DNA of 64,000 nt from Mus musculus (Eukaryota; Chordata; Mammalia; Rodentia; Muridae). Positions 21,993 through 34,538 of this stretch are shown here, one piece after another. Where the stretch lies: contig NC_000079.6 of NCBI RefSeq assembly GCF_000001635.26, positions 72,740,518-72,804,517 of the forward strand, read 5' to 3'. Both the position numbers and the translations under genes were made by a program. Position 1 is the first letter of the stretch. Each line of letters opens with the position of its first letter. The notes beneath the pieces are model-generated. The model saw only the letters and a program-made list of their open reading frames with translations. It searched no databases and was not told where the DNA came from.

Positions 21993-22367
21993 TGTCTTTG
22001 TTAGGGATACTATTGCTGTGATAAAACACCGCAACCAAAAGCAACTTGGGGAGGAAGGGATTTATTTGGCTCGCATACCCAGAATCGCAGTCTATTGAGG
22101 GAAGCCAGTGCAGGAACTCAAACCAGATGGGAACCCGGAGGCAGGAGCAGATGCAGAGGCCATGGAGGGGTGCTGCTTGCTGGTTTGCTCCTTGTGGATT
22201 GCTCAGCCTGCTTTTTTATGTAGTTCAGGGGTAGAAACATCCACAATGACCTATGCCCTTTCCCATCAGTCACTAGCTAAGAAAGTCTTCTGGAGGCGTT
22301 TTCTCAGTTGAGGTTCCCTCCTCTGAGATGACACTAGCTTGAGTCAAGTAAGCACAAAATCTCACCA
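21993..22367 (-). mobile_element. MaLR-type LTR, minus orientation
   Basis: Same family as 36184-36579: TG start with 'gatactattgctgtgataaa' (22005-22024), 'gcaacttggggaggaaggga' with the reversed polyadenylation signal, 'gatgcagaggccatggaggg', and a right end with 'ttgagtcaagtaagcacaaa'. I did not find a perfect target-site duplication. Confidence 0.8.
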
Positions 22368-23329
22368 GGAAAGCGTGCTACTTTACAGCATGTCACAGAA
22401 TGACAACATTCATACAGATTGTGAGGCTTGTAAAATGCAACGCATTTTACCTGTTTCCAGCCCATGACATTTAGTAAATCTGTTTCTCCGGCTACATGTT
22501 AAGTGTCCTATTGGAATATGATAGGAACAGCTTTGAAGTATGCCTATCTGAGAGTAGAGACGACTTAGAGTTCTTCCTGCTGCGTTGTCTGAGAAGGTGT
22601 TCGGAAAGAGTACAATGAGCTTCTCTGTGTCATAAATGCTGACCTCTGTCACTCAGATACCCAGAAGCCCAGTAAAGACTCTTGCTGAGGCTATATCGTG
22701 CCTTGCTTAGGTAACTCATGCTGTATGGTGCATGCTGCATTCCTCTTAGACCTCCAGGCTGGAAATAGTGCCTGCTTAAGCTAAGTAACAGCCTGTGACT
22801 AGGGAGCCTGTGCCCCTTTATTATTGGCTATTGAGAAAGCTGCTTTGCAATTAAGCCACTGTATGCGGAGCTAAATGCTGGGATTGAAGGCCAAGAACAG
22901 CAGCAGGGATCCACCCATCATGTGTTCAAAGTAAATGCAGATGGGATTACAGCCTCACACAGGTAAGGGAGCCATGCAGGTGTGTGCCCCAGGCGTTTCT
23001 CCCTGACACCCCTTCCTAGAACTCTCTGTGCTGGTAGGAATTTGGAGGCTCCTGTGTGACAAGACCTCACCAGAAAGCACACAGATCTCCCTCCCTCGGT
23101 GCATCTTATCTCCGGGCTGATCTGCATTTGTAATAGAGTGTGGTTCTGGATGCCCAGAATACACCTGGGGCAAACACAGGCCACAGCTGGCTTTCCCAAA
23201 GAGCTTGGAGTCAGCACATGCGCACTTAAAGTGGAGCGAGCTGCAGGTGTAGGGGCCGCAGGGTTAAGGCATGGCTACAGGTTTAGACACATGTCTCAAC
23301 TGCATCCGTGGTTATAGGAGATGGCACCT
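22368..23329. other. unassigned non-coding sequence
   Basis: No gene or mobile element recognised. Confidence 0.45.
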
Positions 23330-24060
23330 GAGTTACTGGTACCCGGAAGTCATAATCCAAACAGGTAGCCATCTCCCTTAAGGAAGTTCCTAGCATGGTG
23401 ACAGGTATCCTCCAAACTTCACATGTTGATCAGTGGTCTCTCTCTCTCCAGGTCCACAGCCCCAAGCTTCCCAGCTTCCTTCTCCTTTCTCAGAAATTCC
23501 GAAAGACCAAGCCTTTTAAGTTCAGACTCCATTTTAGAGAACCTGATCTAAGTGTGTACTCAGGTAACCTAACAGGCCGGTACTTAGCATTGGTTTCCAA
23601 GTTAACCCACCTTATCAAGACCTATGTCTCCAGGTTCTTTCCCCAACAAGACCTACCTAGATCTCCAGATTATTCCCTTAACAAACCTGCATTCAACTAG
23701 TTTCCAGGTTACACCCCCCCAAAAAAATCTGCATCCCAAGTTACAAGCCTGCCCCTGACTCACAACCACCAATGCAGAGGGAAGTGGAAGTTAAGTTTAT
23801 GGTTTGACTCCCAGCACCAGCCAATTATGCTAAAGGCCATAGTAGCTCTCCAATTAGATGCTTGCCAGGCTAGAAACAGTTATCTGCACCCCTTCTTGCT
23901 GCTTTCTATAAAACTTGCCCCAGTAGATGTTCAGGGCTCTTCTCCTCCCAAACTGTCCTGTGTGTTAGAGGTGGGCTGAACCCGAGTTAGCTCAAATAAA
24001 GGCCCTAGTGTGATTGCATCTTATTGGCTTCTGACTGGTCTTTGGGGTTCACCAACACTT
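23330..24060 (+). mobile_element. Candidate ERV LTR with TATA box and polyadenylation signal
   Basis: TATAAAA at 23907-23913 is followed about 85 bp later by AATAAA at 23995-24000, within 'gagttagctcaaataaaggc', and the element seems to end near 'gttcaccaaca'. This promoter-R-polyA spacing is typical of retroviral LTRs. The upstream part (23390-23760) is composed of diverged short repeats around 'ccaggtt' and 'tccaag', as in some U3 regions. The left boundary and family are uncertain. Confidence 0.5.
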
Positions 24061-26151
24061 CCTTGGCACTACACTTCAGCACAGGCTCAGCCAGGCAAGG
24101 TAATGGTCTCAGTGCTTTTTCCTTTGGGTGGTATATCGACTTTCTCCTTCATTTCTCAGCTTGATTACATTCTGTATGTAGTCAGTCTGTCCAGCCTTAT
24201 GCTCATGTCTGAAGGTCTTTCCCTCTCCTTCCTTTTTCTGTTCTCTCCCTTGCTGCCCATCCATCCCTCTCCCTGCTCAGTCTTCTCTCTCCTGACTGAG
24301 TCCTTCTGAGCCTCTCTGAAGTTCTTCCCTTTGTGCACACCATGGACATTTCTCCATGATGTCTTCCCCCATGTCTTCAGGACCTGCCGGAGCAGAAGTG
24401 TTACCTGCCTCCCCTGCAACCCCACAGATCGCTGTACATGGCATGGACCTTCAGTGTCCAGGCTGGCTTCCAATGGTACCGTAACTGTGAGTCCTCACAT
24501 GAGTGCCCGTTGACGCCCCCATCCTGTCTGTGATGTTGCTCCATTCCCCCCCCCCCCACCACCACCAGTGCACTACAAGCACTGGAGTCCATCACCACCA
24601 GTTCATCGTCATCACCATCCCCACTGGCCTCTTTTCCACTAGGAGAGCTCCAGCTTCTGCATGGAGACTGCTCTTTACTCCACTGGAAAGAGCTCCCCAA
24701 ACCAACAATGGTGACGTGTCTCTTAAACACCTCTAGGTTCTGCCCACAACCCTCCAGGAGGACACAGACAACTCCTTGCAGATTTTCAGGGCCCATTTTA
24801 CACTCTTGCCTCCATGTTGTAGCATACCACACTAACCCCAACTGTTCCCATTGCTTTATGGGAGCACTGTGCAAGGGCAGGCTGTGTCCTTTACAGAGTC
24901 CTATCCTCCAACCCTTTCTACCTCATTGTCTCCCATCAGCAAGTGTGATGAAGCTCCCTAGCCCACAACTACCACCTGCTTCTCTTTGCTTGGTTTATGT
25001 ATGCCATTCCCCTCAGGTTCAAGTGAGTGCGTGTCAATAAACTCTTGAGGGTCAGTGTGCATAGGTCCTCCCTGTCTTCAGACTAGTGAGTTTCATGGGG
25101 ACAGCAAACAGATGGAGGTGACTGAACAATGACAAGTGGATAGGTACCATCCCCTATTAATAAAGGCCATCATGGGAAGACACTTCTACAGTATGAAAAG
25201 CAATCCTTCCAAGAGTTCCACAGACTAGGAGTTTCAGTGCAGACATGAAGCCGCCCACGGGAGCCACATTGCAGAGGGATGAAGGAAATGCCCTGGGTCA
25301 CACAGCCTGTCCCTGCACAAGTACACAGAACGACTCTGGTGTGGAACAAGGTCCAAAGGCTTTTTGCCATGCTTTTCTCAGCACATAGTGGGAGTGTCGT
25401 GGGCATTCTGTTGGTAATTCATCAGATGTTTCCCTGGCTCAGTGAAAAGTGGACTCAAGGGGTCAGGAGGCATTGCTCTGTGTTCTGCAAGTATTCTGAA
25501 CCTAGGTCAGGGAAGAGAGGAGAAAACAATAAACATCTAAGGACATTGAAAATGTCACAGCCTTGATAACAGACAGAAGAGAAACACTTTCCTACTGGAC
25601 TTATTTATGCCTATCCCACAGTAAAAAAAAAAAATCCCTGTTGTGGAATGAGAAGCAAGCCAATGGGTGGAAGTCTACCTAGCCACTTCCTCTTCTTTAC
25701 TTGGATTCTGGTTGGTGTTGTGAGTGTCTATGTTGATGATGTTCAGGCTACCCTAAGCAGCTTTGGTGTAGGTTATAAACCCCCAGAGCTGATGTTTTGT
25801 TCGCTTCTGATGCTTCCATCTTTCTGTGACTTGCTCTTTGGTTTTTACTTTTGCTTGCTACATCCTCAATAAGTGCCCATCAAAGTCAAAAGCATGTCTT
25901 TGTACATAATTCTCTGGACCATACAGGCAAGGAAGCCAGGTCCTTCAGCTCCATTCACTGCTGGTTCTGGGAATAGGGTGCAGTTGCCTCTAGGCAGTTA
26001 GAAAGGAAAAGTAAGGTGACTTCCAGCATTGACTGCTGGGCTCCTTTCTCACTGTTCATCCAGGGCTCTAGGGTATGGCCTCCTTTTACACAAGAGAGTG
26101 CAGTAAGGGTCCATGTTACTCTGGTCTTGGGGAGAGACTGGGTCGAAGAGG

Positions 26152-26153
<2 letters not shown>
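24061..26153. other. unassigned non-coding sequence with C-run
   Basis: No gene or mobile element could be assigned. A 12-base C-run at 24546-24557 is followed by CCA triplets. AATAAA lies near 25036. A minus-strand open frame of 157 codons spans 24401-24874 without recognisable features. Confidence 0.4.
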
Positions 26154-26197
<44 letters not shown>

Positions 26198-26211
26198 ATG
26201 TGTGTGCATGT
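26154..26211. repeat. (GT)21 microsatellite with alternating extension
   Basis: Pure GT dinucleotides occupy 26154-26195. Purine-pyrimidine alternation continues to about 26211 through ACATGTGTGTGCATG. Confidence 0.96.
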
Positions 26212-26214
26212 TTG

Positions 26215-27120
26215 TGCACATCCATGCATGTACCATGTAGGTCTGGTCTTGGTGGTATCTTTTAGGTAGAGCATACCTGCCTTCCTGTTTTTTTTTTTCT
26301 GTGAGTACCCAGAGCCTCAGGAAGGAAGAGTAGTTATCAGTAAGCAGAAGCTGGCCCTGGAGTCCTTCTCAGAGAATCCCCAAGATGTGGCTGTCGGAGA
26401 AAGATGGGTATTACCTCTGTTCTGACCTCGCCGAGGCACTGTGAAAACAGGGAGACACCATGTTCCTAATTAGTTGGCATGGGGAAAGGAAGCTGGCTCT
26501 TTTAGAAAGCTGTAAAGCCGGATGCTGACATGTTTTACATTGTCTGTGAATGGAGTGATGTGCTTGTGTGTTTGCACTGGGGTGGGGGTGTCATATCTAA
26601 TTCACTTAATGTGCCTTAATATGGGCTCTTGGCTTGCTGCCAGCAGTTTGCTCATTTTCTCTCCAACCCGCCACTGAGCATCATCCTGGACCTACATAAG
26701 CAACATCCTAGAGACGTCTCCACAGAGAGAGATAGAGATGCTATCAGCTCTGGAACAGTCTCTTCTCTTCTCCATGGATGTCTCTGAAATATATACTCTC
26801 TTCAGAGAGTAGGGTTTTGTTCTTTAGCTCTCAAGGCCGGCCAAGCTGGGCATTTCTAGGCAAGCCACACCCTTCCAGATGTGCATCTGCTAAGGCGCTT
26901 GCTTGTGTTCTCTTTCTCTCAGATGACTGGAGCATGCTTTCCACACCGAGCCCGACTTCAAGTTCTTCCTGTTTGTTAATTAGGCTCCAATTTGTTCTCG
27001 GTGCCAAAGTTTCAAGCCTCCTACATTCTTTACCCAACTGTTTTTCTTTCCCATCAATCATCTGTACCTGGATTTAATTAAGTGCTCATAAAATGAGCAG
27101 AACATTGTGAGATGTGCTGT
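26215..27120. other. non-coding, right part motif-rich and repeat-free
   Basis: No gene or mobile element. From about 26970 the sequence has homeodomain-type words (TTAATTAG near 26977, TTTAATTAAG near 27073), a weak hint of regulatory DNA. Confidence 0.35.
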
Positions 27121-27270
27121 TAAGACATGGATAAGGGAGGGAGCTATGGAGGGAGGGAGAGGGAGAGAAAGGAGAGTTAGGAAGAGAATGAGAAAAGTAA
27201 AGAGGAGGAAATAAAGGAGGGGAGAAGTAGAGAGAGGTGGGAAGAGAGAGATAAGAAACAGGAAGAGGCA
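27121..27270. repeat. GA-rich purine low-complexity tract
   Basis: GGGA, GGAGA and GAAA words dominate, with few pyrimidines. It is degenerate and not a clean array. Confidence 0.85.
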
Positions 27271-27437
27271 CCATTGGATACATGGCAGAATCATGAGCAG
27301 TTTTCATGAGCAGCATATTGATAATTTAAGTAAATTAGCAACCATCTGATGCCAGAATTCCACATAAAATGACTCCCTAAGATGCATTTTCAGAAATCTG
27401 AAAATTTCCCAAACAATTACAGGGAGATCTGGTGACC

Positions 27438-27461
27438 AAAAAAAAAAAAAAAAAAAAAAAA
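27438..27461. repeat. A24 homopolymer
   Basis: Twenty-four consecutive A residues. No SINE or L1 body is recognisable to the left, so it is not clearly a retrotransposon tail. Confidence 0.95.
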
Positions 27462-29137
27462 TCTTCCCATTAACCCTTAAGGCAAACCCAGGAAGCTGAT
27501 CTTGCCTCTAATCGATTTATGTAAGCCAATTTTTAGTGAATTTCGTAACCCTAGCCATTTTACATACTGCGAGCCAACTGAGTGGGCCCGGAGGAAGCTC
27601 TCCTTGAGGTGGCTGGTCTGGGCACATCTGCATGAGGTGCAGCTCACTCCCTCATGGTAGAGACCCCAGGACAGAGGAAATGGATCAGGGGCTGCTCTTT
27701 GCAGGGGAACCTGAAAATCCTCAGAGCAGTGCCATAGAGAATACATGGGCCAAGGCTGTTAGAACCTTTTGTCTTCTGTTCTGTTTATGGTTCTTTTTCT
27801 GCTTACAGAGAGCACTAGAGGACAAGGTTGTGGAGAGAGGTGGCTCTTTTTACCCACAGTGATGGAAGACTTATGGTGGGTGTCTCTATGAACTGACATG
27901 CCAATCCCATAGACTGACAATGGAAATGATCCAAATACTTATTGTAATTAAGCCTAAGAATTATTCAAAGTAACAAACCTGTTTATGGTAAACACTGGAG
28001 ACGTGTCCTGTGACATCACTCTCATTAAAGAAAGTGACTTACTCACATAACTGTAATTGCTTAGTAGCAGAAATCATATCTTCTGGTGCTCTTTATCCCT
28101 CCCTCTTTGCTCCCTTGTCCCAGCATGCACTGCACACATAAGCACCCTCTTGCACACATAGACACACATAGAGGAGTGCCCACAGGCTTCCTAAGGGAAC
28201 TCAGTGTAGACGATCCATTTCTGAAGTCACTGTATGACCACAGGCCTAGTACGGCTGACTGGGCAAAATGTCAGATGACCTTGGCTGACCATGAAATCTT
28301 CCTGGGAAGTAGAAAATCAGACTCCAGCCCTACAAAAACCACAAACTGAAGATGCTCTCAAACAGAGCAGTGGGAACCAGAGACTTCACTCAGTTGAACA
28401 GAAAGCCTATCTAGTTTGTATCTTAAACACTGGTTACTCTTATCATAATTGTTTCCTATGGGTAACAAGGCAGAAACAATTAGTCTTATGCGGGCTGGTG
28501 GCACACCTGAGAATACATAATTGAGCCATTGCTTCAGACAATGTCCTTAAACATGGCTGACACACGACAGGACAAGTACAAACAGGAGCAAGCTGGCAGA
28601 CAGGAAACTTGAAAGAACATTCTGGAAGGTGTTTTGCTGGAGGGGCTATTCCACCGCCTGAGCACTTCTGGGTCTTATCCCGGGAGGTTGACCTGGCCAA
28701 CGGGTGTCACATGGTTTCCTCTGTGGTGTTTGCAAGGTGCCCAGGAGGGACAGTTAGCGTTTTTTGGTGCTATCAACTCAGAAGGCAATGTCGTTCCTTG
28801 TCTCTCAGGAGCGTGGGCAGACACTGCTGTTCCAGATTCAGAGCAAAGGGTGCCATCTGCTGAACCAAAGGCTTCATTTCCTGCAGCTGCAGCTGATCCC
28901 GGGCAGACTCCCAGCTGGGACCTCAAGGGGCTCTGTGGTTCCAGGGAAGCAATGGGACACAGAATGGAGGTAGCCAAGAATCAGCCATGGTGTCGGAATG
29001 ATAAAGCGGGGTGGGGGATGGGGCTTTGGAAGCAGATGTCTTGTTTTTTGCTACTTTGGAAAACGGTGATTACACAAATCTGACAAGTAGAGTCCACCTC
29101 ACTGAACCAGCTGTGGAGAGGAATGTCCACCCAGATG
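27462..29137. other. unassigned non-coding sequence
   Basis: No gene or mobile element recognised. Two adjacent CAGCTG E-box motifs occur at 28884-28895. A plus-strand open frame of 149 codons at 28634-29083 has no family features. Confidence 0.4.
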
Positions 29138-29636
29138 GTATGTGTGAGTGTGCATGTGTGTGTGCATATATGTGTGTGTACAGGTGTGCATGTGCTATGT
29201 ATGTGTCTCTATGTTGGAGTGTTGTCTATGTGTCTCTGTGTGGAAGTGTTGTCTATGTGCTCTATGTGTGTTTGTTATCTGTGTGTCTGTCTGTGAGAAG
29301 AGCTGTCTGTGTGTCTATGTATGGATAAGAGGGTGCTGTCCATTTATCTGAGTGTGAACAGGTGCTGTCTATCTGTCTCTGTGTGTGTGCTGTCTATGTA
29401 TCTGTTGGGGGTGTCTGTGGGGGATTGGTGCTGTGTGTGTTTCTGTGTATGTCTATGTGTATGCGTATGTGCTATCTATGTACCTGTGTGGGGGAATGGG
29501 TGTTATGTGCCTCTGTGTGTGGATGTGGTGGTGGGGGGAGTGAAGCTGTGTGTGTGTGTTTGTGTGTGTTTGCATGTGTTTGCATGTGTCTATGTGTTTA
29601 TGTCTGTGTGTGTGCTGTCTGTGTTTGCGGGAGGGA

Positions 29637-29682
<46 letters not shown>

Positions 29683-29755
29683 ATGTGGCTGTGTGTTTAT
29701 GGGGGCCTCTATCTGTGTCTTGTGGGGGGATGCAATGTATATGTCTGTGTGTGTA
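29138..29755. repeat. 620-bp TG-rich degenerate repeat
   Basis: TGTG, TGTC and TGTA words with scattered G-runs fill the block. A pure TG run lies at about 29640-29681. The part at about 29210-29300 has an imperfect tandem period of about 30 bp. The absence of stops yields long artefactual open frames, including one of 166 codons. Confidence 0.93.
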
Positions 29756-29920
29756 GTCCAGGGAACTCTTGCAGTAGCCTCCTTGTTTGTAGTTAGTCAC
29801 AGGTGCTAGCACTGCCTCACTCAGCTGCCCCCGTCTCTGGTGGAGATGAACATGGTACTCTGCTAGTGAACTCTGATCATTCTCTCATTTTATTATATAT
29901 TAAAGGGGTACCCAGTATTA

Positions 29921-30105
29921 GGCTGACTGGCTCAGTGGGTAAAAGCTTGCTGAAAAATCCTGACAGCCTGAGTTCAGTTGCATGGTAGAAGACAAGAAAT
30001 GACTTCCACAGTTATCCTCTGACCACCATATTTGTGCTGGGGCATGCATGTGACACTCTCACAAATACACATGATAACAAAAAAAAAAAAAAAACAAAAC
30101 ATTTT
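29921..30105 (+). mobile_element. B4-type SINE, plus orientation
   Basis: A tRNA-like head 'ggctgactggctcagtgggt' (29921-29940) is followed by 'cctgagttcagttgcatggt' and 'atcctctgaccaccat', then a CA-rich stretch and an A-tail ending near 30100. Confidence 0.8.
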
Positions 30106-30394
30106 AATGCCCCCCTCTGGGAAATAGGAAACAAGTTAGGATCACTTTGCTTCATCTTTGTGTATGTGAACAATTCCTGTACAGTTTGCTGAGATTTAAA
30201 TGGGGATGTGACAGCGTGAAAGAATGTGGTCAGGGATCACAGAGGACTGCCAGCCTTGTGTGCTCTGGGAGCATGGAGGACTCCCAGCCTTATGCATGGA
30301 GAGGGGTGGAATTGCAGACCTCTCTGAGGCTAGTTTTGGGTCTTCAGGCTGCTTCTGTTGTTTCCTTAAGCAGAATAGAGTAGGGAGAGTGAAG

Positions 30395-30895
30395 TGGAAA
30401 TTTCTGGAGACTCAGTTAGGTCATAATGATGTTTTGCTGGGGCAGACAGGTGAAAGGATATTTTGCTGAAGCAGACTCGTGAGAGGACATGTATGTTTAG
30501 AAAAGAAAATGTAAATATGACCAAAGACAGTGGGACAGGGCTGGCGTTTCGGTTCTCTTTGCACTATGTTGCTAATCTTTGCTAGTCATGACTTTGTAGA
30601 GAGTAAGTCACCAAAGAACTTGTGATATTCCAGCGGCTTCTTTGCACCAATCTGAAAAGCCGAGTGGTTTATTCTAGGTTGAGCTGTTTCTGATGATTCT
30701 TTTTTGGTGGTTTGCTAACAGACTGAACTGCTGATATCGTATCAATGAAGACTGGAATCACCCCAAAGAACCACTTCTAAATGGGCCCACTTCCCCAGTG
30801 TCCTAATAACCTTTCTTTTTCACTACCTCTGGTGGGTGGTGGGCTAGAAGGGAGGTTAAAGCATTTAAGAACTCCTATTAAAGTAGGTGTTGAAG
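30395..30895. mobile_element. RMER17-like LTR, copy 2
   Basis: It aligns in order with 2955-3695. It holds two clear 29-bp units at 30428-30456 and 30457-30485 built around TTTTGCTG..GCAGAC. Its right end, around 'tggtgggtggtgggctagaa' (30832-30851), parallels 'ggtagtgggctaaaag' in copy 1. The family name is from memory. Confidence 0.65.
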
Positions 30896-31539
30896 AAAAT
30901 CTAACCTTACAGAAGGGACTCAGTGCTTTCAGGTTCCTCCTCAGGTGCCATGAACTGAACAGAGAGCTGCAGAGTCTACGTGGAAGTGAATGAAAGTCTA
31001 TTCCCTCACTTGGACTCAGGGAAGAAAGCATTGAGATTTCTGCTCAGAGCCTACTACAGGACCCTGTGCAGCTTTGTGTCCATGTCTTCAGCTGATCTCC
31101 TTCCATCCAGGGATTGATTTGCCTGTTCCAGCCTGCCTGGGATCTCCACAACATAGCCATTTCACTGCCAGGAGACCCTGAGTGACAGACCAGGGTGGCA
31201 GTGAGGTGTAGCCATCAGTGATTTCCACATGTGGTCCAGGAGGCAAGCGGCTTGATGCTGGTAAATGGCCAAAAAGCTATCCTGCTGAAGGCATTGGAAC
31301 CTTGGGACTAATAGGAAAGAGGCACCCACCCACTCTGCTAATGCTTAGCATGCAATACATGTCCACACTGATGGGCACAATGCAGTGATATCTCAACACC
31401 GCCAGGTTGTATCTATCCTCTAGTCTTTAAGTCTGGAGTCTTCAATATTCCTCCCACTAGGATCCATAATCACCTGGTATAATATGACAGTAGATCAGAT
31501 TCATCCTAGTTAAGTACACTTGGATCCCCAAGATCCAAC
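30896..31539. other. unassigned non-coding sequence
   Basis: No gene or mobile element recognised. Confidence 0.4.
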
Positions 31540-32387
31540 ACAATTTTTTTCAGGAATTTTTAATCCTAAAGGGATGATAAATTTTATCTAATGTCTTATT
31601 TTCTGGTGTCTATTGAGATGGTTCTGTGAGTTTATGATTGTATACTTCATTTTTTTTTTTTTGATGCAATGAACAATGGCTGTTGACTTCTGGTTCTGTT
31701 GATCCATCCTGGCTCCCCCAAGATCAATCACATCTGACAATGGCAACTGTCTCATTTGCCTTATGCAATGTTGGATTCCGCTTACTGGATTTTGTTTTTT
31801 GTCTTAGAATTTCTGCTTCTATGTTTATCAGGAATATTGGTATACACTTTGCTTTTTTGTTGGGTTTTTATCTGAAATTTTGTATCAGGATAATAATTTT
31901 GTGAAATGTGTATGGAAAGATTTCTTCTTCACATTTTTTATAATATTGGAGAATAATGGGTGTTGTCTCTTCCTAAGAATGTGACATAATTCTTCAGGGA
32001 AGCCTTTGGCTTTTCTTTCTTAAAAATCTAGCTCAACTCCTTTGTGTGTACAAGTTCTCTGTGTCTTCATAGTCCTGTTGACTGACTTGTCTATATCCAG
32101 AAATGCACCTGTATTTTTTATGGTTTTCTTAGTATTATTATTATTATAAATTGTTCATAGCAGTCTCAACAACCTTTTGATTATCTCTTCATGATTACCT
32201 CTCCCATTTTACCTGTAATGTAGAGTTGTCTTTCTTTTTTTCTGAGCTGAAAGTCTTTTTTGCCTTTTAAAAATCAATCTACTCAGTTCATTGGTGAACA
32301 CTATATTTCCATTATCTTTACCCTTCCTTCACCTGCCTCTAATTTCTACCATACTCCACCTCCTCTCAGATTCATTGCTTCTTTAAT

Positions 32388-32414
32388 TCTCTCTCTCTCT
32401 TTCTCTCTCTCTCC

Positions 32415-32464
<50 letters not shown>
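32388..32464. repeat. (TC)n(TG)23 microsatellite
   Basis: TC units with small interruptions run to about 32417 and switch to pure TG to 32464. Confidence 0.96.
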
Positions 32465-32466
<2 letters not shown>

Positions 32467-32699
32467 CTATCTGGGTCCATTCAGCGTTGCTTATGTATAT
32501 ATATGTATGTATATAGGTATTTAGGGCTGACAACATGGGATTGGAGAAATCTACCCGGGCATTTGTACCTGGAGAAGACTGATTCTTCCTCTCAGCAGCC
32601 ATTGATTGCCTGTAGCACCTCATAAATTTGTAAAAGTTAAGTTCTTCTGTGGTTCTTGAGTTGTAGTTTTATTGCATTGTATTTAGAAAAGATACACAA

Positions 32700-32906
32700 G
32701 GGACTGGTAAAATGGCTCTGTGGTTAAGAGCATTTATTCTTGCAGAGGACCTGGATTCAATTCCCAATACCCACACTGTGGCTCACAACAACTCCAGTTC
32801 CAGGGGATACAATGCCCTCTTCTGACCTCTTCTGGCACCAGGCACACAGAGAGTGTTGATACCTAATTGCAGCAAAGCACTTGCACACATAAAAATTTAA
32901 AATTGA
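32700..32906 (+). mobile_element. B3-type SINE, plus orientation
   Basis: The head 'gggactggtaaaatggctct' (32700-32719) with 'gtggttaagagcattt' is followed by 'gaggacctggattcaattcc' and 'actccagttccaggggatac', and ends in A-rich sequence. An imperfect direct repeat of an AAGAtACACAA type flanks it. Confidence 0.8.
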
Positions 32907-33143
32907 AATGAAAGAACACAAAATATTGTTTTGATGTTTTGAAATCTATCATTATTTCTATTGAGAAATCAAATCTGTGCCCCAATATATTATGCTCTCT
33001 AGAGTCAAAAGAATATGAAAAGATGGTTAAATGATATATGCTGATGAGGGCAGCTTTCTCTGTAGCTCTTAATGAAGAGGTCCATTGAATCATTTAGTTT
33101 GCTCTATAATCCAACTGTGAAGTTTATTGGTAGATATTTTGTC

Positions 33144-33294
33144 TTTTTGGTTTTTCGAGGCAGGGTTTCTCTGTGTATCCTTGGCTGTTCTGGAACTCAC
33201 TCTGTAGACCAGGCTGGCCTTAAACTCAGAAATCCTCCTGCCTCTGCCTCCCGAGTGCTGGGATTAAAGGCATGTGCCATCACTGTCCAGACTG
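33144..33294 (-). mobile_element. B1 SINE, minus orientation, with 11-bp duplication
   Basis: Reverse-complemented B1: 'gaggcagggtttctctgtgt' (33157-33176), 'gtagaccaggctggcctt' and 'gtgctgggattaaaggcatg'. The 11-bp direct repeat gatattttgtc lies at 33133-33143 and 33295-33305. It is inserted into ancient L1 sequence. Confidence 0.95.
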
Positions 33295-34538
33295 GATATT
33301 TTGTCCTAATGGGATCTCTGCTCACAGATGTTGAGATGTTGATGTCCTCCACTGTTTCTGCACTGGGCTCCTCTTTCTCTTTATATCCAGTAATCCTTCT
33401 GAACAGCACTGGGTGTTCTGTTGTTAGCCATGTGAGTGCATGCACAGGGGTCACAACTTCTTATAGATGTCGCTTCTTGACCATTGCATGGCAGCCATTC
33501 ATTGTCTCTGCATTGTCTTTGCATTAAATTCTATTTTACTGTAGTGGTCCCTGGTGGTATTATTTCCACTCACATGGGACATCTCCAATGTCCTTCATTT
33601 TAGCTCCATGTTTTGACTGATGAAGTGAGTTTCTTGTAAGCAGCATATAGTTGAGTCTTTTTGGAATCCATTCATCTTCCTACATCTTTTACTTAGGAGA
33701 TACAACTCATTATATCTAAGCTTTTATGATTTTTTTGTGATTGAGGACTTACTTCTATGATTCCAATGATGGTGTTTGAATTTTAAATACTTTCTATTTT
33801 CTTTTTCCAGTCACAATCAACTTTGTGGTTGGATGGCTGGCCAGAGTAATAAGCCTTATCTTTGTTATCTATATGTCTCAGCTCTGATTCAGCAGATTTC
33901 ATATTTTTATTTGTTTTGAAGATTTTTTTTCACTCTTTCTTTCTGAGGAATCACTTTTTTGGACCTAGTTCGTTGTCAGGTATTTATTTTTTTAAAAACT
34001 TAGAATTTGTTACTTCCTTGCCTGGAGGTTTCTGAGGGTAAATTTAATGCTATTTGGTGAGAGTTTGCATGTATGTGACTTGACACTCTTTCCTGTCTCT
34101 GTTTTGAGAATTCTGTTATTGTCCTAAATGTTTACTAGTTTGACTATAACACACTCTGGTGATGATCTTTTGTATTCATGGATACCGGGGGTTCTTCAGC
34201 TTCTAATGCTTGCTGTTCACATCTTTCCTGAGACTGTAGAAGTGCTCATTTATTATTAAAGTGAGTGTGTTTTCTGTACCTTTTTTTATTTTCCCTTTAC
34301 TTTCTGTAACTCCAAATTCAAGTATTTATTTAACAACATCTCAAAGGTGTACAATGCTAATTTCAGTATAGAAATTCCTAATTCCTTTATTTCCCTTCCA
34401 TTGCCTTCCCTTCATTTCTGTCTTCATCTGTTGTCTGATGTGGATATTTCAAAAGACTTGCTTACAGATTTGTATATTTTTTTCCTTTTATTCTAGTCTT
34501 ATTGCCAAGATGTTCAACTACATTTTTGTTTAACTTGT

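Noticed and set aside
23907..24000. TATA box and AATAAA as a cellular gene promoter and terminator
   Set aside because: Their 85-bp spacing and the surrounding sequence fit an LTR's own promoter and polyadenylation signal better than a cellular gene.
29011..29812. Open frames up to 166 codons rich in Cys and Val
   Set aside because: They are a consequence of the TG-rich repeat, open in several frames at once.
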